From Nocardia fluminea (lineage in GTDB: Bacteria; Actinomycetota; Actinomycetes; Mycobacteriales; Mycobacteriaceae), in contig NZ_PJMW01000002.1 of assembly GCF_002846365.1 (NCBI RefSeq), positions 3,410,001-3,474,000 on the forward strand: 64,000 nt of DNA, given 5' to 3'. Below are positions 15,563 through 24,428 of the stretch, in pieces. The notes beneath the pieces are model-generated. The model worked only from the letters and a program-made list of their open reading frames with translations, searched no databases and was not told the DNA's origin. A program made the position numbers and the translations under genes. Position 1 is the stretch's first letter. Each line of letters starts with the position of its first letter.

Positions 15563-18500
15563 TCAGCTGGTTTTGATCGGGGTTTCGTTCGTCAGGCCCC
15601 AGCGGGTCTCGGTGCGCACGGTGATGTCGGCCGGTGGTGCGGTGACGGTGCGGGTGAGTCGTTGGAGTTCGCCCCAGTCGCGGGTCCAGTCGTCGGCCAG
15701 ATAGGCGGGGACCGTGCGCGACCGCATGAGCATGCCGGTCCAGCCGAGAGGGCCGCCGCCGGTGTCGCCCTGCCAGGTCTCGGAGACCTGCGCGTTGAGC
15801 TTGTCGGGCTGGATGCGCCAGATCGGCATCTCCGCGACGCCGTTGCGATGGTCGAACGGGCGCTGGCACGGGAACGCCAGTCCCACATGCCAATCCGCGA
15901 GAACGGGGTCGGCGCTGCCGACGACGGTGTTCAGGCTCGACAGTTTCGGTAGGCGCGGCGGGGTGATCGCCAGCCACTGCATCGGGTCCGGCTCAGCGAC
16001 GTCGGCCACGAGCCGAACGGCATTGGTGCCCGCCGTAATCCGATCCAGCGCGACCGGAAAGTTCCGCCAGCCCGGAGCGCCACCCACTGCCGGCGGGGTC
16101 GAATCGCCCAGCGCGGTGATGGTTCCGTCCTCGGCGCGACGAGCGAACTCCACCCGCAACCGCTGCCCTGGCATGCGTGAGCCATCTGGCGCCGTGGATT
16201 CGATCCGGCCGGCCACCGTCAGGATCAGTACCCGGTACGCCGGATTCTGCTGTGCGGCAGCGAGATCCATGCGGTACCACTGGGTTGTCAACTGCGTCCG
16301 CTGTGGCTCGCCGGTCGAGTAGCTGCCGAGCACGGGCGTGCGTTCCGGCGCCAGCCCGAACGGCAGCGCCACCGTGCTGCCGTTCACGCCCGCCACGGCG
16401 GGACCGGATGCGCCTGGTGCCCCCGGCGGTCCCGCAGTCGGGCCGCTCGGTGGTGCGCCGGTGGATCCGCCGGGGCTGCCCGGTGACCCGTTCGTGCCAC
16501 CCGGAGAAACTCCTGCACCAGGTGCTGAGCCGCTGGGTGCGCTTGAGCTCGGGCTTGCGCTATTGGGTGCGTTCCCGCTGGGGCTTGCGCCGCCGCCGAA
16601 TCCGCTCCCGCTGGGGCTCGCGCCGCCGGGTGCGCTTGCGCCCGGGCTTGTGCCATTGGGTGCGCCTCCGCTGGGGCTTGTGCCGCCGGGGCCGCTGCTG
16701 CCGCCGGGGCCGCTGCCGCCGGGGCCGGGGCCGCTGGGGCCGCTTCCGCCGGGTCCCGAACCCGAAGGTGGGGCTGAGGATTGGCCGGGGCCGGGGTCGG
16801 GGGCGAGGCTTCCGACTCCGTTCGGGGTGAAGCCGGTGTTCTCGGCGGACAGCCCGTCGGCGATGGTGCCGCTGTACGGGGTGAGCAGGGAGTCCGCGGT
16901 ATTCGTTTCGACGAGAACGTCATCGGCCATCGCGCACTGGTCGCCCGTCAGCGCGCGCAGATTCGACAGCCCGACCGAATACGCCGGGTACTGCGAAACA
17001 GCGGCCACAGCAAGCGATCCCACCTCGAACAGGACCATGGCCGCTGCGGCAACGGTCAGCGGCGCGACAGCCGGGACTCTGCGACGGGGTCGGCTGCGTC
17101 GGCCGACATCGCCACCGGACTTGATCTGCCCGCCGTTGGCTCGTTCGAGTATGCGACTGGTATCGGAACTCCCTGGACCTGCAACATCGCCATCGGTCCC
17201 GTTATCGCTGGCGGGGCCGCTGACGCCGGCGCGGCCTTCATCGCCGGTGCGGTTGTCATCGCTGGTGTGGCTGCTATCGCCGGTGCGGCCGTTATCGCCG
17301 GTGCCGCGGTCGTCAGCGATCGAATCGCTGCGGTCATCGGCGTCGCGGGCTGTTGCCGCGGTCGGGGCTTCGATGCCTGCGCGGTAGTACTGGAACAAGG
17401 CCGTTAGGAGGGTGAGGGCGGTTGCGGCGAGGAAGACGGTTGATACCGCGATGCCGCCGAGTGTGGGGGCGCGGTCGGGCCAGGGGACTCCGTAGCCGGA
17501 GACGTACCACCAGCCGTTGGAGCCGGTGAAGCTCACGGCGAGCAGGAACAGCACCGCGGCGGCGAACAGCGTTCGGAGGTAGCTGCGCTCCACGCGGATC
17601 AGTGCCACCGCTGTGATCGCGGCGAGTGCGGCTGCCAGTCCGCCGTAGACGCCGAAGTGGTGGGTCCACTTGGTGGGGGTGAACATCATCAGCAGCAGGG
17701 CCATGAAGACGACGGCGAGGACTCGGGTCACCGGGCCACGGGCGGTCGCCGGGATGCGGCCTCGGCGCAGGGTCGCGACGATGCCGACCGCCAGGCACAG
17801 GAGCATGGCGAGGACGCCGAAGCGGCGGGCCAGGGAGCCGTCGGGGTTGACCGACAGCAGGGAATCCCAGCGGGTGCGTTCCTCGAACCAGGACATGTCG
17901 GGGCCGACCAGCTGACGCACGCGGGTGGCTTCGAGGACGGTCGAGAAGGTCTGGTCGGCGAAGACGACGACCAGTACCAGAGTGCCCGCGGCGAGGATCG
18001 GGGCCACGAGCGCGATGTACCGGAGGAAGACGGCTCCTCGACTGGCGCCCGAATCCGTTGTGGCGCGGGCGATGATCGTGCGCAGTACCGGTCGCGAACC
18101 GGCCAACAGCGCTGCCACGCAGATCAATCCGGTGGGACCGGCCGCGAGGGAGAACGCGGCGATCAGCACCGCGACGGCGGCGGGCAGCAGGCGGCGGGTG
18201 GCGATCGCGCGTTCCATCGAGCACCAGGTGAGCAGCGCGCCGAGTGCGATCAGGGGTTCGGGCCGCAGGCCGTTGTTGTAGGGCAGCCAGATCGACAGGA
18301 AGACGAGGGCCGCCGTCCAGCGTGCGACGGGGCTCGCGCGCACGCCGGAACCCAGGCGCGGCAACACTTCCCGGCTGAGGACCAGCCAGCACACGAACCC
18401 GGCGAGCAACGCGGGCAACCGCATCCACAAACCGGCCTCGCTGACGCGGGTCATCTGCGCGAGCACTTCGTACGGCCACCCGAACGGTGCCTCGGCGACC

Positions 18501-19900
18501 TGGAACCAGCGGTAGTAGTTGGCGGTGTAGCCTGCCTCCTTCGACGCGCGCGCCATCGTGAGGATATAGCCGTCGTCAGAACTGTTGGCGCCGAACACAT
18601 GCCAGGCGGCCAACGTGCCCGCGACCACCGCGTCGAGACCGGTGAACCGCCACCAGCGGGCGGGCAGCACGCGACGCGGCCTGCGTCCGTCGCGCGTGTC
18701 ACCGCGGTGCAGGCAGATCAGCGCGAGCAGCGCGCTCGACACCGCCCCGATGATCGCCGCCAGCTTCCAGCCACTCGGACTCGACGAGAACCGCGCATCG
18801 ATCTCGGCATGCAGCCGCGCGTCGCCCATCCGTCCGCGATCCAATTCGGTGAAGACCCCGACCACCTGTGGCCGGACATCAGCGTCCACGGTCGTCTTCA
18901 TCGGCGACCCGTCGGCCCGCGTCATGCCGGTGAGCTCGGCGGTCGTGCTCGAGCCCGTCGAAACCACGGTCAGCGCACCGCATCGAGCGTCTTGTGCGCG
19001 CTCGGGCACGGCGCCTCCGGGCCCGCCGTTCGGACCGGCCGGTGGCTTCGAAGCCGGTGCGCCGCTCGGAGTGACGGCGCTCGACGGGGGAGGGCCACCA
19101 GAAGTGGGAGCACCGCTGGTCGGGGCGTTGCCAAGGGGCGCCGCACCGTTGGGAGGGGGCGTGCCGAAGGCCGACGTGCCACTGGGTGGGGTGCCGCCGA
19201 GGGATGGCGCGCCGTTGGGTGGGGTGCTGCCGGGGGGCGGTGCGCCGTTGGGCGGGGTGCTGCCGAGGGATGGCGCGCCGTTGGGTGGGGTGCTGCCGGG
19301 GGGCGGTGCGCCGTTGGGTGGGGTGCCGCCGAGGGGCGGCCCGCCGCTCGGCGGGGTGCTGCTGGGAGGCTGGGTGTTGGTCGGGTCTGTGGGCTGGTTC
19401 GCGCCGGTAGGCGGTGGTGTGCTGCCCTGTCCTTCGGCGGTTGGGCCGGGGGCGGCCTTCCCGGCGGGCGCATTCCCCGTGATATCCGCGATCGACGCGC
19501 TCAGCAGCAATGTGTCGCGCAGCACCACCGACAACGTGCGCCCGGCGCCGGGCCGGTCTTCTACGCGCGCGACCAAACCCTTCGAACCTGCTCGCGGCGC
19601 CTCGGCGGGCACGGTGGACAGGACTGTTCCGCCGGTCAGGTCGCGCAACGCCGTACACGGAATGCTCACGTCGAGCGTCAAGGGCACGTAGTCCACGAGC
19701 GGTGCGCTGAGTTGCATCGACTGCGGTTGTGGCCAATCCAGGCTCGCGTGCTGTTGCTGAACCGGCAGTAACGGAGTCGCCACCGCCAGCATCACACTCA
19801 GCGCCCCCGCCGCGATCCCGATTTTTCGCACTCGGCCGAAGCCGGAAGAATCTCCACCCACAAACGACGATGCTAGCCATGGTCGTTGGGTGGTTGTCAC
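15563..19900 (-). CDS. Emb-family arabinosyltransferase with low-complexity insertions
   Basis: A 1445-residue polytopic membrane enzyme of the EmbA/B/C family, which builds cell-wall arabinan from decaprenyl-phosphoarabinose and is the ethambutol target. The catalytic-loop motif DDGYIL is near residue 442 and NNGLRPEP near 540. The C-terminal carbohydrate-binding region includes ERTPVLGSY and a final Gly/Pro-free domain. The family is usually about 1,050-1,100 residues. The excess lies in three stretches: a Pro/Gly repeat about 150-300, an Asp/Gly/Arg stretch about 857-923 and a Gly/Pro/Ser stretch about 1033-1170. The GTG at 19900 starts one base after the stop of the serine hydrolase gene, so it is probably expressed with LysR and that hydrolase. 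Whether it is EmbA, B or C cannot be told by eye. Confidence 0.88.
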   Translation of the reverse strand: MTTTQRPWLASSFVGGDSSGFGRVRKIGIAAGALSVMLAVATPLLPVQQQHASLDWPQPQSMQLSAPLVDYVPLTLDVSIPCTALRDLTGGTVLSTVPAEAPRAGSKGLVARVEDRPGAGRTLSVVLRDTLLLSASIADITGNAPAGKAAPGPTAEGQGSTPPPTGANQPTDPTNTQPPSSTPPSGGPPLGGTPPNGAPPPGSTPPNGAPSLGSTPPNGAPPPGSTPPNGAPSLGGTPPSGTSAFGTPPPNGAAPLGNAPTSGAPTSGGPPPSSAVTPSGAPASKPPAGPNGGPGGAVPERAQDARCGALTVVSTGSSTTAELTGMTRADGSPMKTTVDADVRPQVVGVFTELDRGRMGDARLHAEIDARFSSSPSGWKLAAIIGAVSSALLALICLHRGDTRDGRRPRRVLPARWWRFTGLDAVVAGTLAAWHVFGANSSDDGYILTMARASKEAGYTANYYRWFQVAEAPFGWPYEVLAQMTRVSEAGLWMRLPALLAGFVCWLVLSREVLPRLGSGVRASPVARWTAALVFLSIWLPYNNGLRPEPLIALGALLTWCSMERAIATRRLLPAAVAVLIAAFSLAAGPTGLICVAALLAGSRPVLRTIIARATTDSGASRGAVFLRYIALVAPILAAGTLVLVVVFADQTFSTVLEATRVRQLVGPDMSWFEERTRWDSLLSVNPDGSLARRFGVLAMLLCLAVGIVATLRRGRIPATARGPVTRVLAVVFMALLLMMFTPTKWTHHFGVYGGLAAALAAITAVALIRVERSYLRTLFAAAVLFLLAVSFTGSNGWWYVSGYGVPWPDRAPTLGGIAVSTVFLAATALTLLTALFQYYRAGIEAPTAATARDADDRSDSIADDRGTGDNGRTGDSSHTSDDNRTGDEGRAGVSGPASDNGTDGDVAGPGSSDTSRILERANGGQIKSGGDVGRRSRPRRRVPAVAPLTVAAAAMVLFEVGSLAVAAVSQYPAYSVGLSNLRALTGDQCAMADDVLVETNTADSLLTPYSGTIADGLSAENTGFTPNGVGSLAPDPGPGQSSAPPSGSGPGGSGPSGPGPGGSGPGGSSGPGGTSPSGGAPNGTSPGASAPGGASPSGSGFGGGASPSGNAPNSASPSSSAPSGSAPGAGVSPGGTNGSPGSPGGSTGAPPSGPTAGPPGAPGASGPAVAGVNGSTVALPFGLAPERTPVLGSYSTGEPQRTQLTTQWYRMDLAAAQQNPAYRVLILTVAGRIESTAPDGSRMPGQRLRVEFARRAEDGTITALGDSTPPAVGGAPGWRNFPVALDRITAGTNAVRLVADVAEPDPMQWLAITPPRLPKLSSLNTVVGSADPVLADWHVGLAFPCQRPFDHRNGVAEMPIWRIQPDKLNAQVSETWQGDTGGGPLGWTGMLMRSRTVPAYLADDWTRDWGELQRLTRTVTAPPADITVRTETRWGLTNETPIKTS
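19180..19380. repeat. 30/60-base tandem repeat inside the emb gene
   Basis: The minus strand encodes TPPNGAPPPGS and TPPNGAPSLGS in alternation, about 10 residues per unit and 20 per pair, with near-identical DNA between the pairs. Degenerate copies extend to about 19000. The repeats lie in the extracytoplasmic N-terminal domain of the Emb protein and are prone to length change by slippage. Confidence 0.8.
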
Positions 19901-19901
19901 C

Positions 19902-20906
19902 TCAGCGCGGGCGGCGCAGTTCGGTGACGGCGATCCGTGCCGCCTCGCCGATCGCAGCGTCGACCACCGGCAGCATCGGATCCGCGCGGGCAGCACGGGT
20001 GAAGACCGCTACCGCGACAGGTGTTTCGCCGGGGAACTCGATGACGGCCACTTCGTTGCGGATCACCCCGATGGTCCCGGTCTTTCCCGCGACGAGCACT
20101 CCGCGGTGGGGGAATCCGGCGGCGATGCGATGCGGCCAGACCTGCTTGCTCATCACGGTGCGCGCGAATTCGGTGCTCGCCGTGGACAAGATGTCGCCCG
20201 ACCAGAGCTTCCACAGGAACCTGGTCATCTCCTCGGGGGTGGTCGCACTGGCATAGGAGGGGTCGTAAGCGGAGACGGTCCACGCCTCGTCGTTGTCCGC
20301 CAGGACGGCGAAAGCCTCTGCGGTGCTGTGGGTATCGGTATCGCGGACCAGGCTGCGGTGCTGGTCGGCCGTGCCGCCGATGATGCGGGTATCCGGCAGG
20401 TCGAGCTCGTGCACGAGTTCACCCACCGCGGCGAGGCCCACCTCGCCTAGAAGGACATCGGCGGCGGCGTTGTCGGACACGGTCATCATCGACATCGCCA
20501 GATCGCGGCGGCTCAGTGTGACCGGGTCATGCAGTGCCGCAAGGCCGGTGGGGCCCGGCGTGCAGTCGGAGGGGTCGATGGTGAGCCGGCCCGCGGGGTC
20601 GATCAGTCCATGGTCGACCTGTCGCAAGAACGCCGCCAACAGCAGCAGTTTGTAGACCGACGCGATCACCACCCGGTCGTTCCCACCGACGGAGACCTCG
20701 CCGGCGGACCCATCGCAGCGCCGGGCGTGCAACCAACCGACACAACCCGCGTCGGCGAACACAGCACGGATCCGGGCACTCGCCGATTCCGCGATTGCGG
20801 CACTGACGTACCCGGTGTCGGTCATGCGCGATCCGCGCCGCGAATCGGTCGAGCCGGTCCGGCTCGATTCGGGGCGACCGCCCGGGGCTGCTCCGAACAC
20901 GCTCAT
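19902..20906 (-). CDS. Class A beta-lactamase-fold serine hydrolase without the Glu166 motif
   Basis: A 334-residue protein. It has S-V-Y-K (S-x-x-K), SDNAAAD and KTGTIG, the three core motifs of class A penicillin-recognising enzymes. I see no E-x-x-x-N omega-loop motif that deacylates beta-lactams, so it may be a DD-peptidase-like enzyme or esterase. No signal peptide is visible, which is odd for a periplasmic fold. ATG 20906 overlaps the LysR stop (ATGA) and has GGGAG upstream; ATG 20825 is an alternative nearer the domain start. Its stop lies one base before the emb start. Confidence 0.75.
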   Translation of the reverse strand: MSVFGAAPGGRPESSRTGSTDSRRGSRMTDTGYVSAAIAESASARIRAVFADAGCVGWLHARRCDGSAGEVSVGGNDRVVIASVYKLLLLAAFLRQVDHGLIDPAGRLTIDPSDCTPGPTGLAALHDPVTLSRRDLAMSMMTVSDNAAADVLLGEVGLAAVGELVHELDLPDTRIIGGTADQHRSLVRDTDTHSTAEAFAVLADNDEAWTVSAYDPSYASATTPEEMTRFLWKLWSGDILSTASTEFARTVMSKQVWPHRIAAGFPHRGVLVAGKTGTIGVIRNEVAVIEFPGETPVAVAVFTRAARADPMLPVVDAAIGEAARIAVTELRRPR

Positions 20907-21778
20907 CGCAGCCGCTCCCGGTACAGCACCCGATCCAGCGCATCGGCCTGCGCTCCCGCGTCCGCACGGCGAATCACCCTGACCCGCAGGGCAATCGACT
21001 GTGGCGCCAGCGTGAGCCAAGCCACGCCCGGCGTCGGCGTCGGTGAGGTGGCGGTGACCCCGAAACTGGTGCCGGCGGCCACGGCGGCCAGCACCGCCCG
21101 ATCGTCGGGAGCCGCGAGCGGCGCTGCGTCCAGTCCCCGTTCTCGCAGCAGGTCGATGATGCTGTCGAAGGCGGGCGGGTTCGCCGCGCGCGGCGGGTGC
21201 GCGAAGTTCAGCCCGGCGAGCATCGGGAAGGTCGGTCGTTCCGCGGTAGTGGTGCGGTGCTCGGCGGGCACCACCAACCAGCGCGGCAACTTCACCACCG
21301 GTCCGGCCTCCACCCCGTCGACCAGCGCCGGATGTTCGATCACCGCCACGTCGCACACGCCCGCGCGCACCTCGGCGACGAGATCGACGGTCGTCGCCAG
21401 GGTAGTCGCCACGCTGCCGCCGGCGGCGCGCAAGCCCGCGACACAGGCGGCGACCAGACGATCGGGGAGCGCGGTCGTCGCCGCGAATCGCACGGTGCCG
21501 CTGAGCTGCGCGATTCGCTGTGATTCGGCGAGCAATCGGTCGGCGTCGTCGACGAGCAGCCGCGCGCGCGGCAGCAGGTGCTTGCCCGCGGTGGTGAGCA
21601 GCGCTCCCTGGCTGGTGCGGCGGATGAGTTCGACGTCGAGGTGTTGTTCGAGGCGGCGCAACCCCTGTGACAGCGGAGGTTGGGTCATGTCGAGTGCCGC
21701 TGCTGCCCGCCCGAAATGGCCCTCGTCCGCGACAGAGACGAAGAACCGGAGGTGGCGGATCAGATCCATATCGGCCAT
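20903..21778 (-). CDS. LysR-type transcriptional regulator
   Basis: A 291-residue LysR protein. The N-terminal winged helix reads LRFFVSVADEGHFGRAAAALDMTQPPLSQGLRRLE, split across helix and recognition helix, followed by a periplasmic-binding-protein-like effector domain. It diverges from a class A beta-lactamase gene across about 168 bases, an arrangement like AmpR-ampC or PenR-penA. It may therefore sense cell-wall fragments, though effector identity is unknown. It heads an apparent operon with a serine hydrolase and the emb gene. ATG 21778 or 21769 could be the start. Confidence 0.85.
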   Translation of the reverse strand: MADMDLIRHLRFFVSVADEGHFGRAAAALDMTQPPLSQGLRRLEQHLDVELIRRTSQGALLTTAGKHLLPRARLLVDDADRLLAESQRIAQLSGTVRFAATTALPDRLVAACVAGLRAAGGSVATTLATTVDLVAEVRAGVCDVAVIEHPALVDGVEAGPVVKLPRWLVVPAEHRTTTAERPTFPMLAGLNFAHPPRAANPPAFDSIIDLLRERGLDAAPLAAPDDRAVLAAVAAGTSFGVTATSPTPTPGVAWLTLAPQSIALRVRVIRRADAGAQADALDRVLYRERLR

Positions 21779-21946
21779 TGAACCAGCGCGCTTGCCGCGA
21801 CTCGGCCGATCCGCTGTGACGGGCTGGTGGGGTTCGGTCTTCCACGTCGCCTTACCCCTGCCCACCTGCGGTGATATCGTGTCCGACTCGTCCAGGCCGC
21901 TGTCCGGTATTGGCCTGGAACCGGTCGGCGATGATTGCGTGCACCG

Positions 21947-22864
21947 GTGACTTCCTCCACTTCGACGCCCCGCCTCCGTGTCCGGATCGCCGCCATCGCG
22001 CTGGCGATCTCGGCCGTGACGTTCACCGCCTGCGCGAGCAACGACGCCGAATCGGCGCCGAGCACTTCGGCCACCGTGCCCGCCACCGCGACCTTCGCCG
22101 ATCTGGAGGCGAAGTACGGTGCCCGACTGGGCCTCTCGGTGGTCGACACCGGTACCGCGGCGACCGCGAACTACCGGGAGGGCGAGCGCTTCCCGATGGC
22201 CTCGACCTTCAAGGGGCTGGCGTGCGGCGCACTCCTGCAGGCACATCCCCTGTCCACCGGCTATTTCGACCAGGTCATCCGCTACACCGCCGCCGACATC
22301 GTCGTGAACTCGCCGGAGACGGAGAAACACATCGACACCGGCATGACCGTCACCGCGCTGTGCGATGCGGCGATCACGCTGTCCGACAACACGGCGGGCA
22401 ACATGCTGCTCCGCTTACTCGGCGGCCCCGCGGGATTCACCGCCTTCCTGCGCACGCTCGGCGACACCGTGTCCCGCCTCGACCGCTGGGAGCCCGAGCT
22501 CAACACCGCGATCCCCGGCGACGAACGTGACACCACGACCGCCGCCGCGCTGACCGCGAACTACCGCGCCCTGGTCTTCGGCACCGCCCTCCAGGAACCC
22601 GAACGCGCCCAACTCGCCACGTGGCTGAAGGCCAGCAAAACGGGCGCCGAGCGCATCAAGGCGGGTCTACCCACGGACTGGATCGTCGGCGACAAAACCG
22701 GCACCCCCGCCTACGGCTCGGCCCTCGACGTAGCCGTCGCCTGGCCCCCCAACCGCGCACCCCTCGTCCTCGCCGTCCTCACCACCAAGCCGGATCAGAA
22801 CGCCGACCCCTCCAACGACCTGGTCGCCGAGGCAACGAAAGCCGCTGTAGCCCAGCTCAACTGA
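21947..22864 (+). CDS. bla: Class A beta-lactamase lipoprotein
   Basis: About 305 residues. The export signal ends FTACAS, an imperfect lipobox with Phe at -3, so probably lipidated. Motifs in order: A-S-T-F-K (Ser70/Lys73), SDN (130), EPELN (Glu166/Asn170) and DKTGT (234-236), all intact. This is the set of a functional penicillinase of the kind found in Nocardia (AST-1, FAR-1 group). The GTG at 21947 is chosen over TTG 21935. Regulation by the divergent LysR is likely. Confidence 0.9.
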   Translation: MTSSTSTPRLRVRIAAIALAISAVTFTACASNDAESAPSTSATVPATATFADLEAKYGARLGLSVVDTGTAATANYREGERFPMASTFKGLACGALLQAHPLSTGYFDQVIRYTAADIVVNSPETEKHIDTGMTVTALCDAAITLSDNTAGNMLLRLLGGPAGFTAFLRTLGDTVSRLDRWEPELNTAIPGDERDTTTAAALTANYRALVFGTALQEPERAQLATWLKASKTGAERIKAGLPTDWIVGDKTGTPAYGSALDVAVAWPPNRAPLVLAVLTTKPDQNADPSNDLVAEATKAAVAQLN

Positions 22865-22986
22865 CGACGCCGCCGAAACCCGCGATGCCGGCACCGGTCC
22901 GATGCGTCGGACCCGGTAGTCGGCATCGCACAGGGGAGTGATCGCCTACAGTGGTTCGAACGCATATTCGAATGACGGGAGACGGC

Positions 22987-23394
22987 ATGACGGTGGAACT
23001 GGTGAATCCGGACGGGCTGCCCAAGCCCGAGGTGTATCGGCAACTCTCGATCGCGACTGGTTCGCGGCTGGTGTTCCTGGCGGGGCAGGTCGCTCGGGAC
23101 GGTGCGGGGAATCCGGTCGGAGAGGGGGACTTCGCGGCGCAGGTGGAACAGGCGTACCTCAATATCGGTACCGCGCTGGCGGCGATCGGGGGTTCGTTCG
23201 ACGATGTCGCGAAGCTGACGATCTATGTCGTGGACTGGAGTGCGGACAAATATCCGCTGCTCGGTGAAGGTGTCGCCAGGGCGGCGGCGAAGCTGAGTGT
23301 GGATCTGGTCAAGCCGATCACGTTGATCGGGGTGGTGGCGTTGGGTGAGCCGGACCTGCTCGTCGAGGTCGAGGCGACGGCGGTGCTCGACTGA
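22987..23394 (+). CDS. RidA-family protein
   Basis: A 135-residue protein of the Rid/YjgF family, with RLVFLAGQVARDGAGN, AYLNIGTALAAIGGSFDDVAKLTIYVVDW and a C-terminal LLVEVEATAVL. RidA deaminates reactive enamines and imines released by PLP enzymes, but the Arg that marks catalytic RidA (in an IEVEAIA-R context) is not evident, so this may be another subgroup. ATG 22987 follows GGGAG. It ends three bases before the convergent AraC gene. Confidence 0.82.
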   Translation: MTVELVNPDGLPKPEVYRQLSIATGSRLVFLAGQVARDGAGNPVGEGDFAAQVEQAYLNIGTALAAIGGSFDDVAKLTIYVVDWSADKYPLLGEGVARAAAKLSVDLVKPITLIGVVALGEPDLLVEVEATAVLD

Positions 23395-23397
23395 GGT

Positions 23398-24312
23398 CTA
23401 TGACGCGCCCGCTTTCATGACCTCGGTCGGTGTCGAGCGGTAGCGGCCCGGGGCCGTGGCGAATTCGCGTTTGAAGGCTTTGCTGAAGGCGTACTCGGAG
23501 CTGTACCCGGTGTGCCTCGCGACGGTCGAGAGCGGGTGGTCGGTGTCGCGGAGCAGGCGGGCCGCGGTGAGCATGCGCCAGCGGGTGAGGTAGGTCAGTG
23601 GGGGTTCACCGACCAGGGCGGTGAAACGCTTGGCGAAGGCGGCGCGACTGAGACCTGCTCGGGCGCCGAGGGATTCGACGGTCCAGCCGTGGGCGGGGTT
23701 GTCGTGGACGGCGCGCAGGGCGCGGGAGATGTCCGGGTCGGCGACCGCGGCGGCCCAGCCGGTTGTCTGCTCGGAGTCCGCGAGCCGGGCGCGCAGCAGA
23801 TAGAGCAGCAGCAGGTCCAGCAGTGGGGGTATCGCCGCGTCCGCGCCGGGATGGGTATCGGTGAGTTCGTCGGCGAGCAGGTCGACCGCGGCGCGCAGCG
23901 AGGGGTGGGTGCCGAGCCGGGCCGGAATGTGTACCACCTCGGGCAATTCCGTCAGCAGCGGGTGGGTTCGGTCGGCGGCGAGCTGGTAGGAACCGCACAG
24001 CAGGGTCGCGGGAGCGCCCGGTCCCGCCACGACCCGGACATCCTCGGGCCCTGCGGTCTCGGTCACCGGACTGTCGAGCTGGTCGAGCAGATCGTGGGCG
24101 ACGCCGCGCGGCATGAAGACCGCGTCGCCGGCGCCCAGTGCCAGCGGCTCCGCATCGGGTCGCGTCAGCCAGCACGAACCTTGCAGCACCACATGGAAAC
24201 CCGCGCTTTCGATACGCGGATACGCCCGGCCCCACGGCGCGTGCCGCACGAACAAGCCGGAGGCCGGGCTGCCGGTCTTCGCGGTGGCCAGGACGCCGCT
24301 CAGCAGATCCAT
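23398..24312 (-). CDS. AraC-family regulator with N-terminal cupin
   Basis: A 304-residue protein. Residues 1 to about 100 form a cupin-like ligand domain (FHVVLQGSCWL, LGAGDAVFMPRGVAHDL). Two helix-turn-helix units follow at the C-terminus, with WTVESLGARAGLSRAAFAKRF and HTGYSSEYAFSKAFKREF, and a final PGRYR. ATG 24312 fits the cupin start; upstream in-frame sequence runs into the promoter gap. It diverges from an NAD(P)-binding oxidoreductase-like gene that it probably controls. Confidence 0.85.
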   Translation of the reverse strand: MDLLSGVLATAKTGSPASGLFVRHAPWGRAYPRIESAGFHVVLQGSCWLTRPDAEPLALGAGDAVFMPRGVAHDLLDQLDSPVTETAGPEDVRVVAGPGAPATLLCGSYQLAADRTHPLLTELPEVVHIPARLGTHPSLRAAVDLLADELTDTHPGADAAIPPLLDLLLLYLLRARLADSEQTTGWAAAVADPDISRALRAVHDNPAHGWTVESLGARAGLSRAAFAKRFTALVGEPPLTYLTRWRMLTAARLLRDTDHPLSTVARHTGYSSEYAFSKAFKREFATAPGRYRSTPTEVMKAGAS

Positions 24313-24348
24313 GTCCGAAACGATACTCGCAGAGACGATAGGATATCT

Positions 24349-24376
24349 AGACAAAACTTCGGATGATTTCTTGTCT
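24349..24376. promoter_or_regulatory. Inverted repeat in the AraC/dehydrogenase divergent gap
   Basis: AGACAA (24349-24354) and TTGTCT (24371-24376) are mirror halves 16 bases apart in the gap between the AraC regulator and its divergent neighbour. Candidate regulator-binding site; weak evidence. Confidence 0.3.
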
Positions 24377-24428
24377 CTTGAACGACTCATACGCTGAGTT
24401 CATCAGCCCGATGAGCAAGGAGTACGAC

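Noticed and set aside
16390..16800. PE/PPE-like or elastin-like separate gene in the Gly/Pro-rich stretch
   Set aside because: The minus-strand frame is continuous with Emb sequence on both sides, so it is an insertion within that protein.
17657..19771. 704-codon forward frame within the emb region
   Set aside because: Exact antisense of the arabinosyltransferase gene, Gly/Arg-rich, no family motif.
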